Assembly: GCF_018219815.1 (NCBI RefSeq)
Contig: NZ_JADMKU010000009.1
Span: forward strand, 62,001-126,000
Length of the DNA: 64,000 bases
Origin: Thalassovita aquimarina
GTDB lineage: Bacteria > Pseudomonadota > Alphaproteobacteria > Rhodobacterales > Rhodobacteraceae
Reading direction: 5' to 3'
Below the pieces are notes generated by a model. It made no database searches, had not been told where the DNA came from, and was given only the letters and a program-made list of their open reading frames with translations. Shown here piece by piece: positions 48,176-57,619 of this stretch (position 1 is the stretch's first letter; every line of letters starts with the position of its first letter). The translations under genes were made by a program, and so were the position numbers.

Positions 48176-49435
48176 ATGCGTCGAGTTGTTGTAACCGGAC
48201 TGGGCATGGTGACACCGCTGGCATGCGGTGTCGAGGAAACCTGGTCACGGCTTCTGGACGGGAAATCGGGCGCCGGTACCATCACGCGTTTCGATGCAAG
48301 CCACCTGGCCACCGACTATGCCTGCGAAGTGCCGATGGGCGATGGCTCCGACGGCACCTTCAACCCCGACGACTGGATGCTACCGAAAGAGCGCCGCAAG
48401 GTCGACGATTTCATCCTCTACGGCATCGCCGCCGCGACCCAGGCCGTTGAAGACGCCGGCTGGAAACCGGAAGACGACGAAAGCCTCGAACGCACCGGCG
48501 TGTTGATCGGATCGGGTATCGGCGGGCTGCAGTCGATTGCCGACACCGCCGTTCTGATCAAGGAAAAGGGCCCGCGCCGGGTGTCGCCGTTCTTTATCCC
48601 CGGTGCGCTGATCAACCTGATTTCCGGTCAGGTCAGTATCAAGTACGGCTTCAAGGGGCCGAACCACGCGGTCGTGACCGCCTGTTCGACCGGCGCCCAC
48701 GCCATCGGTGACGCGTCGCGACTGATCCGCTATGGCGACGCCGACGTGATGGTCGCGGGCGGCGCCGAGGCGGCGATCTGCGAAATCGGCATCGCGGGCT
48801 TCAACGCCTGCAAGGCGCTGTCGACCAAGCGCAAGGACGACCCTCAGGCGGCCAGCCGCCCCTATGACAACGATCGTGACGGTTTCGTCATGGGCGAAGG
48901 GGCCGGCGTTGTCGTTTTGGAAGAATACGAACACGCCAAGGCGCGCGGCGCCAAGATCTATGCCGAGGTTCTGGGTTACGGTCTGTCGGGCGACGCCTAT
49001 CACATCACCGCGCCGTCGGAAGATGGCGAAGGCGGCGAACGGGCGATGCGCGCGGCGCTGAAGGATGCCAAGATCGACGCGTCGAGCATCGATTACATCA
49101 ACGCGCACGGCACCTCGACCATGGCCGACACGATCGAGTTGGGCGCGGTGGAACGGCTGCTGGGCGATGCGGCGGGCAAGGCGACGATGACCTCGACCAA
49201 ATCGGCGACCGGGCACCTGCTGGGCGCGGCCGGCGCGATCGAGGCGATCTTCTCGATCCTGGCGATCCGCGACCAGGTGGCACCGCCGACCATCAACCTG
49301 GACAATCCGGCGGTGGAAAGCTCGATCGATCTCGCCCCGAACAAGAAGCGTGAACGCGACATCAACGTGGCGCTGTCCAACAGCTTCGGCTTTGGCGGCA
49401 CCAATGCCAGCGTGCTGTTCGGAAAGGCCGGCTGA
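48176..49435 (+). CDS. fabF: 3-oxoacyl-ACP synthase II
   Basis: This 419-residue condensing enzyme has catalytic Cys170 (TACSTGAHAIG) and the two His motifs NAHGTSTMADTIE and SATGHLLGAAG. It elongates acyl-ACP, including unsaturated chains. ATG 48176 follows AGAGGAGAG. Its stop overlaps the mltG start by one base. Confidence 0.97.
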   Translation: MRRVVVTGLGMVTPLACGVEETWSRLLDGKSGAGTITRFDASHLATDYACEVPMGDGSDGTFNPDDWMLPKERRKVDDFILYGIAAATQAVEDAGWKPEDDESLERTGVLIGSGIGGLQSIADTAVLIKEKGPRRVSPFFIPGALINLISGQVSIKYGFKGPNHAVVTACSTGAHAIGDASRLIRYGDADVMVAGGAEAAICEIGIAGFNACKALSTKRKDDPQAASRPYDNDRDGFVMGEGAGVVVLEEYEHAKARGAKIYAEVLGYGLSGDAYHITAPSEDGEGGERAMRAALKDAKIDASSIDYINAHGTSTMADTIELGAVERLLGDAAGKATMTSTKSATGHLLGAAGAIEAIFSILAIRDQVAPPTINLDNPAVESSIDLAPNKKRERDINVALSNSFGFGGTNASVLFGKAG

Positions 49436-50589
49436 TGTGGCGGGCAGTTGCCTCTAACGCGCTGACCCTGCTGATTGTTTTCCTGTTCCTCGGCGGTGGC
49501 CTGATCCTCTGGGGCAAGCGCAGCTATGAAACCACCGGGCCGCTGGAGCAGGCGATCTGCGTGCGGGTGGAGCCCGGGTCGAACATGACCAAGATCAGCC
49601 GCAAGCTGGAAACGGACGGCGCGATTTCCAATGGCACGATCTTCCGGCTGGGCGCGGATTATTCCGACAAATCCGACCAGCTGAAGGCGGGCAGCTTCCT
49701 GGTGCCCGAGGGCGCGTCGATGCGGGACATCGTCGACATCCTGACCCGTGGCGGCGCCAGCACCTGCGGCACCGAGATCGTGTACCGGATCGGCGTGACC
49801 CGCAGCGAATTCGTGCTGCGCGAACTGGACCCGGCCACCAATCGTTATGTCGAACAGGCGGCTTATGATCCTGCCGGCGACGAAGCGCCCGAAGCCTTTG
49901 CCGAGCCGCTGTCGCGGGCCGATACCCGTCACCGCATCGCGTTGGCCGAAGGCGTGACCAGTTGGCAGGTCGTCGAGGGGCTGAAACAGGTTTCGGTCCT
50001 GACCGGCGATGTCGTCGAACTGCCCGCGGAAGGAACCCTGGCGCCGCACAGCTACGAGGTGCGTTCGGGCGATACCCGTGGATCGGTCATCGGGCGGATG
50101 GCGGCGGAGCAGGATGCCATTCTGGAAGAGGCCTGGAAGAACCGGGTCGATGGGTTGCCGCTGGCCAGCAAGGAAGAGGCGCTGATACTGGCCTCGATCA
50201 TCGAGAAGGAAACCGGGGTGCCGGAAGAACGCCGCCAGGTGGCGAGCGTTTTCGTCAACCGGTTGAAGCAGGGGATGCGGCTGCAGACCGACCCGGCGGT
50301 GATCTATGGCATCACCAAGGGGCAGGGCGTTCTGGGCCGCGGGTTGCGGCAGAGCGAACTGCGCCGCGAAACGCCGTGGAACACCTATGTAATCGCGGGG
50401 CTGCCGCCGACGCCGATCGCCAATCCGGGTCGTGCCAGCATCGAGGCGGCGCTGAACCCGGCGGAGACCGATTACGTGTTCTTCGTGGCGGACGGATCGG
50501 GTGGCCACGCCTTTGCCGAAACCCTGGCCGAGCATAACGCCAACGTCGCCAAGTGGCGGCGGATCGAGGCGGAACAGGATAATCAGTGA
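49435..50589 (+). CDS. mltG: Endolytic transglycosylase MltG
   Basis: This 384-residue, single-span inner-membrane protein has its helix at about 7-25. The YceG/MltG catalytic domain has the Glu in ILASIIEKETGVPEERRQVASVF, then RLKQGMRLQTDPAVIYG and the C-terminal YLPPTPIANPG-like AGLPPTPIANPGRASIEA. It cuts nascent peptidoglycan strands and sets their length. Coupling to fabF is common in proteobacteria. Confidence 0.95.
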   Translation: MWRAVASNALTLLIVFLFLGGGLILWGKRSYETTGPLEQAICVRVEPGSNMTKISRKLETDGAISNGTIFRLGADYSDKSDQLKAGSFLVPEGASMRDIVDILTRGGASTCGTEIVYRIGVTRSEFVLRELDPATNRYVEQAAYDPAGDEAPEAFAEPLSRADTRHRIALAEGVTSWQVVEGLKQVSVLTGDVVELPAEGTLAPHSYEVRSGDTRGSVIGRMAAEQDAILEEAWKNRVDGLPLASKEEALILASIIEKETGVPEERRQVASVFVNRLKQGMRLQTDPAVIYGITKGQGVLGRGLRQSELRRETPWNTYVIAGLPPTPIANPGRASIEAALNPAETDYVFFVADGSGGHAFAETLAEHNANVAKWRRIEAEQDNQ

Positions 50590-50596
50590 TCAAAAG

Positions 50597-50621
50597 CACC
50601 CGCTTCGGCGGGTGTTTTTTT
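50597..50621 (+). terminator. Intrinsic terminator after mltG
   Basis: CACCCGC-ttcg-GCGGGTG is followed by seven T. Confidence 0.95.
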
Positions 50622-50687
50622 GGTTCGATGGCCGGATTTATGCGCCTCGCGGATCATGGCGGTGACGCGTGGCGGTGGTTTGCAGTT

Positions 50688-51800
50688 TCAGAAGGGCGAG
50701 CAACTGTCGCGGTGCGTGAAGAACGCAACGCTGTGCGGGCCGACGCCAAGACACCCGTCGATCCAGTTGCCCGCGTATGTCTGCCCATCCCGTTCCAGGG
50801 TGCCGAAACCGTTGGGCAGGTTGTCCTTGAAGCTGCCCTCGAAGCGGGTCTTTTCCTCGTAGTCTTTTCCGACGAGGATTGTCGCCGCGCCGTTGAGTTT
50901 CCCGCCTTCAAACTCCCCTTCGTCGGTCTCGTAGAGAGATCCATAGTGGTCGGACCATGATGCGATGCCGGCACCGGTTGCCAGTCCATCTGCGTCGCAG
51001 GCGCCATTCCATTGCACGGCCTCGTTTCCACCTTGGGGGAAATTGTTCCACAATCTGCAACCGGTTTTGGCGTCTGCCAGCCAGTCGGCGTTTGTCGTCT
51101 TCCATGCGGCCGAGGCTTCGAGCGCGACCTCGGTGAGCGCGGTAAACGCGACGCTAGAACTGTGGGCGCGCAACCGGTCAATATCTGTCGCGGAGGTAAG
51201 CCGGCCTTCCTCGGTAACTGCGTGGTCTTCGGTCAGGATGACGCCGGATATTGCGTGCGAAAAGGCATGCGAAGGACCGCCTTTGTGGTTCCAGCGGATA
51301 TCAAGCCTGCTGCGTTCCCGTTTGTCGAATTGGGTTGCGGGCCAATCCTTCCAGACCATCGTTTCGGGTGATCCGACCGAACCAACGGTAACGCCAATTT
51401 CGGATTGTAAAATGGAAATGGCCTCTGCAACCGGTGTTTCCTTGCCTTGAAAGGTCCGCTTCGCTGTCAGGGTGTAGAGACGTTTCCTGCCGCTTGGGAA
51501 CCTGACGAAACCCAAGTCAACTTGGCTGTCTCCATCGCGCGCGGAAATATGAAAGGCATATTGTTCAAAATCGAATGCGCCGCCCCAAGGGAGAATGCGC
51601 TGCAACAGGCGCTCCAGGCGATTGTGGTCAACTCTGAAATCCATGTCGCGAAGGGCACGGGTGACATCCTTGATCGGCATGCCCGCACATATTTGCCGCC
51701 AGCAGGGTTCGGCGACAACGCCCGCGAAAGCCGGGCCTGCCAAGCCTGTCAGGAGTACGATCTGCGCGATTGCCTTGCGAACCATGAGGATCTTTATCAT
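50688..51800 (-). CDS. Secreted protein with C-terminal MORN-like repeats
   Basis: This 370-residue precursor has a signal peptide (about 6-26, ending GPAFA). A central domain is not recognised. The C-terminal part has MORN-like repeats (EGEFEGGKLNGAATI, FEGSFKDNLPNGFGTLERDG, YAGNWIDG). The bacterial function of such proteins is undefined. ATG 51800 has AAGG upstream; 51785 is a possible alternative. Codon use is less GC-biased than in neighbouring genes. Confidence 0.7.
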   Translation of the reverse strand: MIKILMVRKAIAQIVLLTGLAGPAFAGVVAEPCWRQICAGMPIKDVTRALRDMDFRVDHNRLERLLQRILPWGGAFDFEQYAFHISARDGDSQVDLGFVRFPSGRKRLYTLTAKRTFQGKETPVAEAISILQSEIGVTVGSVGSPETMVWKDWPATQFDKRERSRLDIRWNHKGGPSHAFSHAISGVILTEDHAVTEEGRLTSATDIDRLRAHSSSVAFTALTEVALEASAAWKTTNADWLADAKTGCRLWNNFPQGGNEAVQWNGACDADGLATGAGIASWSDHYGSLYETDEGEFEGGKLNGAATILVGKDYEEKTRFEGSFKDNLPNGFGTLERDGQTYAGNWIDGCLGVGPHSVAFFTHRDSCSPF

Positions 51801-51887
51801 CCGGGCCTTGATCAGAAAATGACGCAGGTCAAACCCGTCAGGTGGCCAGATGTTGGGGCCTGCTTTCGGATCATGCCCGCCCAGATG

Positions 51888-51912
51888 AAAAAAGCCCGCC
51901 GGATGGCGGGCT
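51888..51912 (-). terminator. Terminator after the carboxyspermidine dehydrogenase gene
   Basis: AGCCCGCC pairs with GGCGGGCT; the minus strand continues TTTTT. Confidence 0.85.
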
Positions 51913-51934
51913 CTTCTGCTTTCATACGAAAGGC

Positions 51935-53179
51935 TTATTCGTTCCAGGCCTTGTCTTCGCCGCCCAGGCCGCCGATCTGCACCCGGGTCGGCAGGCCGAT
52001 CCGGTCGAGGATGGTGAAGAAGGGTTTCGGATCCAGTTCCTCGACATTCTTCATGGTCTTCGCGTCCCATTCACCGGAGGCCACCAGCATGGCGGCAGCG
52101 ACGGGCGGAACCCCGGCGGTGTAGGAAATGCCCTGGCTGCCGACCTCGTTATAGGCGTCCTTGTGGTCGGCGACGTTGTAGACGAAGACTTCGAAGTCCT
52201 TGCCGTCCTTCACGCCCTTGACCAGATCGCCGATGCAGGTCTTGCCGGTGTAATTGGGCGCCAGAGAGGCGGGGTCGGGCAGGCAGGCCTTGACCACTTT
52301 CAGCGGCACCACTTCCAGACCTTCGGCGGTTTTCACCGGCTGTTCGGACAGCAGGCCGAGGTTCTTCAGCACGGTGAAGACGTTGATGTAGTGATCGCCG
52401 AAGCCCATCCAGAACCGCACGTCGGCCTGCGGGTAATTGGTGGCGAGGCTGTGCACCTCGTCATGGCCCGACTGGTAGGCCTTCGAGGGGCCGACCACCG
52501 GCAGGTCCCAGGCCTTGCCGCTTTCGAACATCGACAGTTCCTTCCATTGCTGGTCTTCCCAGTAGTAGACGGTGCCGGTGAATTCGCGGAAGTTGATTTC
52601 CGGGTCGAAATTGGTGGCGAAATACTTGCCGTGGTTGCCCGCGTTGATGTCGACGATGTCGATCGATTTGACCTCGTCCATCATGTCGATGGCGAAGCGG
52701 GCATATGCGTTGACGACGCCCGGATCGAACCCGGCGCCGAGGATGGCGGTGACGCCCTTTTCGGCACACAGGTCACGCTTCTTCCATTCGTAATTAGCGT
52801 ACCAGGGCGGGGTTTCGCAGATCTTTTCGGGGTCTTCATGGATCGCGGTATCGATATAGGCCGCGCCGGTTTCGATGCAGGCGTCGAGCACGGTCATGTT
52901 GACGAAGGCGGTGCCGACATTGATGACGATCTGCGCGCCGGTGTCCCGGATCAGGGCGGCTACCGCCGCCGAATCCATCGCGTCGACCGCATGCGCCTTG
53001 AGAACGCCCTCTTGCTTCATTGCGCCCTTTTCGCGGACGGACTCAAGGATCGCTTCGCATTTGGAAAGCGTCCGGCTGGCGATATGTATATCGCCAAGCA
53101 CATCGTTGTTCTGCGCGCATTTATGCGCCACGACCTGAGCGACGCCACCGGCGCCGATGATGAGAACGTTCTGTTTCAA
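51935..53179 (-). CDS. Carboxy(nor)spermidine dehydrogenase (saccharopine dehydrogenase-like)
   Basis: This 414-residue enzyme starts with a Rossmann motif (VLIIGAGGVAQVVAHKCAQ) and has the saccharopine dehydrogenase-like core (GAGFDPGVVNAYARFA; AGNHGKYFATNFDPEIN). Relatives reductively condense putrescine or diaminopropane with aspartate semialdehyde to carboxyspermidine or carboxynorspermidine. The decarboxylase gene precedes it by 47 bases, so the pair is an alternative spermidine route that does not use decarboxylated SAM. Confidence 0.9.
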   Translation of the reverse strand: MKQNVLIIGAGGVAQVVAHKCAQNNDVLGDIHIASRTLSKCEAILESVREKGAMKQEGVLKAHAVDAMDSAAVAALIRDTGAQIVINVGTAFVNMTVLDACIETGAAYIDTAIHEDPEKICETPPWYANYEWKKRDLCAEKGVTAILGAGFDPGVVNAYARFAIDMMDEVKSIDIVDINAGNHGKYFATNFDPEINFREFTGTVYYWEDQQWKELSMFESGKAWDLPVVGPSKAYQSGHDEVHSLATNYPQADVRFWMGFGDHYINVFTVLKNLGLLSEQPVKTAEGLEVVPLKVVKACLPDPASLAPNYTGKTCIGDLVKGVKDGKDFEVFVYNVADHKDAYNEVGSQGISYTAGVPPVAAAMLVASGEWDAKTMKNVEELDPKPFFTILDRIGLPTRVQIGGLGGEDKAWNE

Positions 53180-53226
53180 CTCAGGAAACCCCCTTTGGTG
53201 TTCGGGTGGTGGATTTTGCGGGCCGG

Positions 53227-54321
53227 TTATCCGAGCGCCGCGACGAAATCTTCGTAACCGAAGTCACGGACCAGCGTGACCGTACCGTCCAGGTCGCGCA
53301 CGGCGATGCCCGGCATCTTCACGCCATTGAACCAGTTTTTCTTGACCATCGTGTAACCGGCGGCGTCCTGAATGGAGATACGGTCGCCGATTTTCAGCGG
53401 TTTGTCGAATCTGGCCTCGCCGAAGATGTCGCCGGCGAGGCAGGTTTTGCCTGCGATCTGGTATTCGTGGGTCCCGTTCTGCGGCAGTTTCGCGGTTTCG
53501 CGGTAGATCAGCAGGTCGAGCATATGCGCCTCGATCGAGCTGTCGACGATGGCGACGTTCTTGCCGGTATCGAGGATGTCGAGAACCGAGACCTCGAGCG
53601 TTGCCGCGTTGGTGATCGAGGCCTCGCCGGGTTCGAGATAGACCTGCACGCCCATCGCATCGCTGAAGGCCTTCAGCCGGTCGGCGAGTTTTTCCAGCGG
53701 GTAACCTTCGCCGGTGAAATGGATGCCGCCGCCCAGCGACACCCAGTCGAGCCGCTTCAGGAAGGTGCCGAATTCGTTTTCGATCCGGGTGAGCTGTTGC
53801 GAAAAGAGATCGAAATCGTCGTTTTCGCAGTTGTAGTGGATCATGACGCCGCTGATACGTCCCTCGGCCTGTTCCAGCCGCGCCATGTCCCATTCGCCCA
53901 GGCGCGAAAACGGCCGGGCGGGATCGGCCAGATCGAAGCCGGAGGTGGAAAACCGCGGGTTCAGCCGCAGGCCGGTGGCCAGTCCCTGGGTGCGGTCGCC
54001 GAACCGGTCGAGCTGCCCCAGCGAGTTGAAGATGATCTTGTCGGCGTAGGACACCGCCTCGTCGATTTCGTGATCGGCCCAGCCGACCGAATAGGCATGG
54101 GTTTCCTTGCCGAATTGTTCCCGGCCCAGCCGCAGTTCGAAGAGCGACGACGAGGTGGTGCCGTCCATGTATTGCGACATGAAATCGAAGACCGGCCAGG
54201 TCGAGAAGCATTTCAACGCCAAAAGCGCCTTGGCGCCGGAGTTTTCTCGCAGCCAGGCGATTTTTTCCATGTTCGGCAAAAGCCGGGATTTGTCGATCAG
54301 GTAATAGGGTGTCTGGAGCAT
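53227..54321 (-). CDS. nspC: Carboxy(nor)spermidine decarboxylase
   Basis: This 364-residue, PLP-dependent, alanine-racemase-fold decarboxylase has the pyridoxal Lys in LLALKCFS near residue 40, and RLNPRFSTSGFDLADPARPFSRLG and GGGIHFTGEGYP as family blocks. It makes spermidine or norspermidine from the carboxylated precursor. ATG 54321 matches the family start (MLQTPYYLIDKSRL). First gene of the polyamine pair. Confidence 0.92.
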   Translation of the reverse strand: MLQTPYYLIDKSRLLPNMEKIAWLRENSGAKALLALKCFSTWPVFDFMSQYMDGTTSSSLFELRLGREQFGKETHAYSVGWADHEIDEAVSYADKIIFNSLGQLDRFGDRTQGLATGLRLNPRFSTSGFDLADPARPFSRLGEWDMARLEQAEGRISGVMIHYNCENDDFDLFSQQLTRIENEFGTFLKRLDWVSLGGGIHFTGEGYPLEKLADRLKAFSDAMGVQVYLEPGEASITNAATLEVSVLDILDTGKNVAIVDSSIEAHMLDLLIYRETAKLPQNGTHEYQIAGKTCLAGDIFGEARFDKPLKIGDRISIQDAAGYTMVKKNWFNGVKMPGIAVRDLDGTVTLVRDFGYEDFVAALG

Positions 54322-54440
54322 CTGGCGGCGGTCCTTGAACAGAAGCGACGCACGGGAATCACGCGCGGCCCCCACTTAGCGGTGGAACGGCGGTGTGGCA
54401 AAGAAAAACTGATCCCGGGCGCGGTGGTGCCCGGAGGGGA

Positions 54441-54503
54441 AGGGGGCTGTCTGCCCCCTCTGCCTGCGGCATTCACCCCCGAGGATATTTTCGAACAGAA
54501 GAA
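54441..54503 (+). repeat. Dispersed palindromic repeat, copy 5
   Basis: This copy has AGGGGGCtgtctGCCCCCT, then GCCTGCGGC, ATTCACCCCC, GAGGATATTTT and CGAACAGAAGAA. It lies between nspC and the GTA remnant. Confidence 0.8.
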
Positions 54504-54600
54504 ACGGAACGGGGCGTTAAGGCTTTGGTACGGCGGACCGGGGCAGGGTTGGCTCATGCTGGAGGGTGCGGGGAAAACGCATGAAGCAGAGCGAGCAGAT

Positions 54601-54951
54601 ATGACAGTGATCAGACCCGACAAGGACGCATTCCCGCTGGCCGAGCGGCTGACCGAGATCGAGGAGGTGTTCCTGGACCTGAAGGCTGAGGTGAAGCGGC
54701 TTCAGACCAGGATCCGCGAGGGCGAGTTGGGGGCCGTCAAGGATGGCGCGCGGCTGAGCGCGGATATCCGGGGCTGGTTGAAGATCGCCTATGAGATGGA
54801 GGCCACTTTTCATGACAGAAAACGCAAGCAAGCCGGGATCGAGCGGCAATATGCCGTCGACTTCGACCAGGCAAGGGATCAGATCCGGTGCCGGCTGGAT
54901 CGCCTCCGCCGATGCTGCCACGAGGGACGCGTTCCTGGACGGGCTGAGTGA
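54601..54951 (+). CDS. GTA g1-like small terminase subunit
   Basis: This 116-residue protein is helical and charged: ERLTEIEEVFLDLKAEVKRL, then ARLSADIRGWLKIAYEMEATFHDRKRKQAGI. It resembles the first gene of the Rhodobacter capsulatus-type gene transfer agent cluster, a small terminase-like protein. It is intact and overlaps the following terminase by 140 bases, as small phage-type genes can. With the rest of the cluster deleted it can no longer serve packaging. Confidence 0.75.
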   Translation: MTVIRPDKDAFPLAERLTEIEEVFLDLKAEVKRLQTRIREGELGAVKDGARLSADIRGWLKIAYEMEATFHDRKRKQAGIERQYAVDFDQARDQIRCRLDRLRRCCHEGRVPGRAE

Positions 54952-55358
54952 GGGGGAGCTTCTGGCGCTGCCTTACCTATTCGAGTTCTGGGCACTGGAT
55001 CATCAGTTGCCGCCCGACGGAAACTGGCGCACCTGGGTGATTATGGGCGGGCGCGGCGCGGGCAAGACGCGGGCGGGCGCGGAATGGGTGCGGTCCATGG
55101 TCGAGGGGGCGCGGCCGGGCGATCCGGGCCGGGCGCGTCGGGTAGCGATCGTGGGCGAGACGATCGACCAGGCGCGAGGTGATGGTGTTCGGCGAAAGCG
55201 GCATCCTGGCCACGTCGCCGCCGGACCGGCGGCCCGACTGGGTGGCCGGTCGCCGGATGCTGTGCTGGCCCAACGGGGCCACGGCGCAGATTTTTTCGGC
55301 GCATGATCCGGAAAGTTTGCGCGGGCCGCAATTCGACGCGGCCTGGGTCGATGAATTG
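54812..55358 (+). pseudogene. Truncated, frameshifted GTA large terminase (g2) remnant
   Basis: Only the N-terminal part of the large terminase remains. The start region is DGLSEGELLALPYLFEFWALDHQL. The ATPase Walker A is MGGRGAGKTRAGAEWVRS, and VAIVGETIDQAR follows. Near 55172-55178 the expected GCGCGCGAGG reads GCGCGAGG, a 2-base loss that shifts the frame. The protein then continues in the next frame (EVMVFGESGIL... to GPQFDAAWVDEL) up to about 55358, where it is joined to g15 sequence. The nuclease domain is gone. Confidence 0.85.
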
Positions 55359-57317
55359 GGATGCGCATCCATCGACAAGGGGACCAACCAGCCGAACAAA
55401 TTCGTCGATCCCAAGTCGTCGGAATCCGTCTTGCCGCATTATTCCGACGGACGCCGTGACGAACTGATCCAGATGCAATATTTGCGCGCCTTGCTCGGAT
55501 ACTGGGGGGAGGCGGCGAATAACCCGGTCTCCGGGCAATACGGGGGGCGGATGCTGGACATGTCCCGTGCCTATGTCTGGGCCTGGGATGCGCGGCCTTA
55601 CCCGGCCTTCCCGCGCAATACCGAGCTGTGGAGCGATGCGGAGAATTACGCCAGAGGCCACTGGATCAACGGGCGCGGATCGGCGCGGTCGCTGGCCTCT
55701 GTGGTGACGGAAATCTGCCGCCGGGCCGGAGTGAGCGAGATTGATACCTCGGCGCTTCACGGTCATGTGCGCGGATATCACCAGAAAGATGCCGCTGAAG
55801 CGCGTTCGGCCCTGCAACCCCTGATGCTGCGCTATGGGTTCGATGCGATCGAACGGGACGGGGTTCTGGTCTTTCGCAGCCGTACCGGAATGACGGATTG
55901 GGCGCTGGGCCAGAATGCATTGGCCGTGAACGATGAACTGCCATATTCCACCGAAGCGCACTGCGCGGCGCAAAGTGAAATGGCAGGCCGGGTGCGGTTG
56001 CGTTTTGTCGAGGCGGATGCCGATTTCGAAACCGTTGCGGAAGAGAGTGTGTTGCCGGACGTGGAAACCCACGCGGTCGCGGCGAGCGAGATCCCGCTGG
56101 CGATGACCCGCGCCGAGGGACGGCAGGTGGTGGAACGCTGGCTGAGCGAAGCACGACTGGCGCGTGACAGCGTGAGGCTTGCATTGCCGCCCTCGGCGCT
56201 GGGGATCGGGGCGGGCGATGTGATCGAACTACCCGGTGACGGGCCCGCCGGCACCTATCGGGTGGACCGGGTCGAATATCGCGCCTCACAGATCGTCGAG
56301 GCGGTGCGGATCGATCCGGAAAGCTATCGCCCGGCCGAGTTCACCGAGGAGACGAGCCCGGTCACGCCCTTTTTCGCGCCCGCGCCTGTGCTGCCTTTGT
56401 TCCTCGATCTGCCCTTGCTCAGGGGGGACGAACCGCCCCATGCGCCGCACATGGCGGTCACGGCCACGCCATGGCCCGGCAGCGTGGCGGTGTATCATGC
56501 CGCCGCCGACAGCGACTATGACCTGCTCTCCACGCAGGAGGCGCGGGCGATCATCGGGATGACGGAAACCGCGCTGGTCCGGGCGCGGCCGGGGCTGTGG
56601 GATCGCGGCAGCAGGTTGCAGGTCCGGTTGGCGAGCGGCAGCCTGGAAAGCCGGCCGAGGCAGCAGATCCTTGCCGGTTCCAACCTCGCCGCTATCGGTG
56701 ACGGGACGGTGGAGAACTGGGAACTGGTGCAGTTCCGCGATGCCCGGTTGGTGGATGATAACACCTACCTGCTGACCAATCTGCTGCGCGGGCAGCTGGG
56801 CAGCGACGCGGCGATGCCCGAAAGCTGGCCCGAAGGGTCCTATTTCGTGCTGCTCGACAATGCGGTGACGCAACTGGGTCTGGCCTCGGCCAGCCGCAAC
56901 CTCGCGCGGCATTACCGGATCGGCCCGGCGCGGCGCGGCTACGACGATCCCTCCTATCGGCATTACCAACTGGCATTCGCGGGGATCGGGCTGCGCCCCT
57001 ACGCGCCGGTTCATCTGCGGGCTGAGCCGGCCGGGACAGGGGATGTGACGCTGCGCTGGATCCGGCGGACAAGGGTCGGGGGCGACAGCTGGGACGGGCT
57101 GGAGGTACCTCTGGGCGAGGAACAGGAGCTGTACCTGGTCCGCATCCTGGCCGGAGCTCAGGTGCTGCGCGAGGAAACGGTTGCGTCGGCCGAATGGACC
57201 TATGCGTCGGCGGCGATTGCCGAGGATGGCGGGCTGTCTGGGCTGGTGGCGGAGGTGGCGCAGGTTTCTGCAACATATGGCGCCGGGGCGCCGGCCAAGC
57301 TGTCTCTGAACGGGTAG
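55359..57317 (+). pseudogene. Truncated GTA g15 (tail/host-specificity megaprotein) remnant
   Basis: About 650 codons of the C-terminal half of the GTA g15 protein are present, beginning GCASIDKGTNQPNKFVDPKS and including YGGRMLDMSRAYVWAWDARP. It is fused in frame to the end of the terminase remnant. The N-terminal half, with the glycoside-hydrolase TIM-barrel domain, and all genes g3-g14 are missing. The remaining frame is still open to 57317, so the deletion looks fairly recent. cysE downstream is, as I recall, the usual right neighbour of intact GTA clusters. Confidence 0.85.
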
Positions 57318-57469
57318 CGGGCGGAGAAAGGCACAACGGAATCCGCCGGCAGAATGCCGTCACGGGAGGGCATCAGCTTTGCGGACGGCATCGCCGTCGG
57401 CTACTCCGATCAACGTAATGTGGCCGCGCTTTTTTTCTGTGTTATATTCTTGTTGAGGGGCGTGACCTG

Positions 57470-57619
57470 ATGGATGACGACGACAATGAAACTCGATCCG
57501 AAACACGTCGAGATTCGGTTTCGATGGTTGCGCCCTACGCGCGAATCCGCGTCATCGTAGCGGTAATCGTGTTCTTGTTCGTCATCGCCGTGATGGTTTT
57601 TCGCGCGTTTTCCGGGTGA
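57470..57619 (+). CDS. Small single-span membrane protein
   Basis: This 49-residue protein has an acidic N-terminus (MDDDDNETRSETRRDS) and one membrane helix (about 26-44, IRVIVAVIVFLFVIAVMVF). GAGGGG lies about 10 bases before the ATG, and a TTATAT -10-like element lies 20 bases farther upstream. Function is unknown. It is too short to be certain. Confidence 0.5.
   Translation: MDDDDNETRSETRRDSVSMVAPYARIRVIVAVIVFLFVIAVMVFRAFSG

Noticed and set aside
53206-54600. Plus-strand open frame running into the GTA g1 gene
   Set aside because: The part before 54601 is antisense to nspC. Only the last 116 codons, after the ATG at 54601, look like a real protein.
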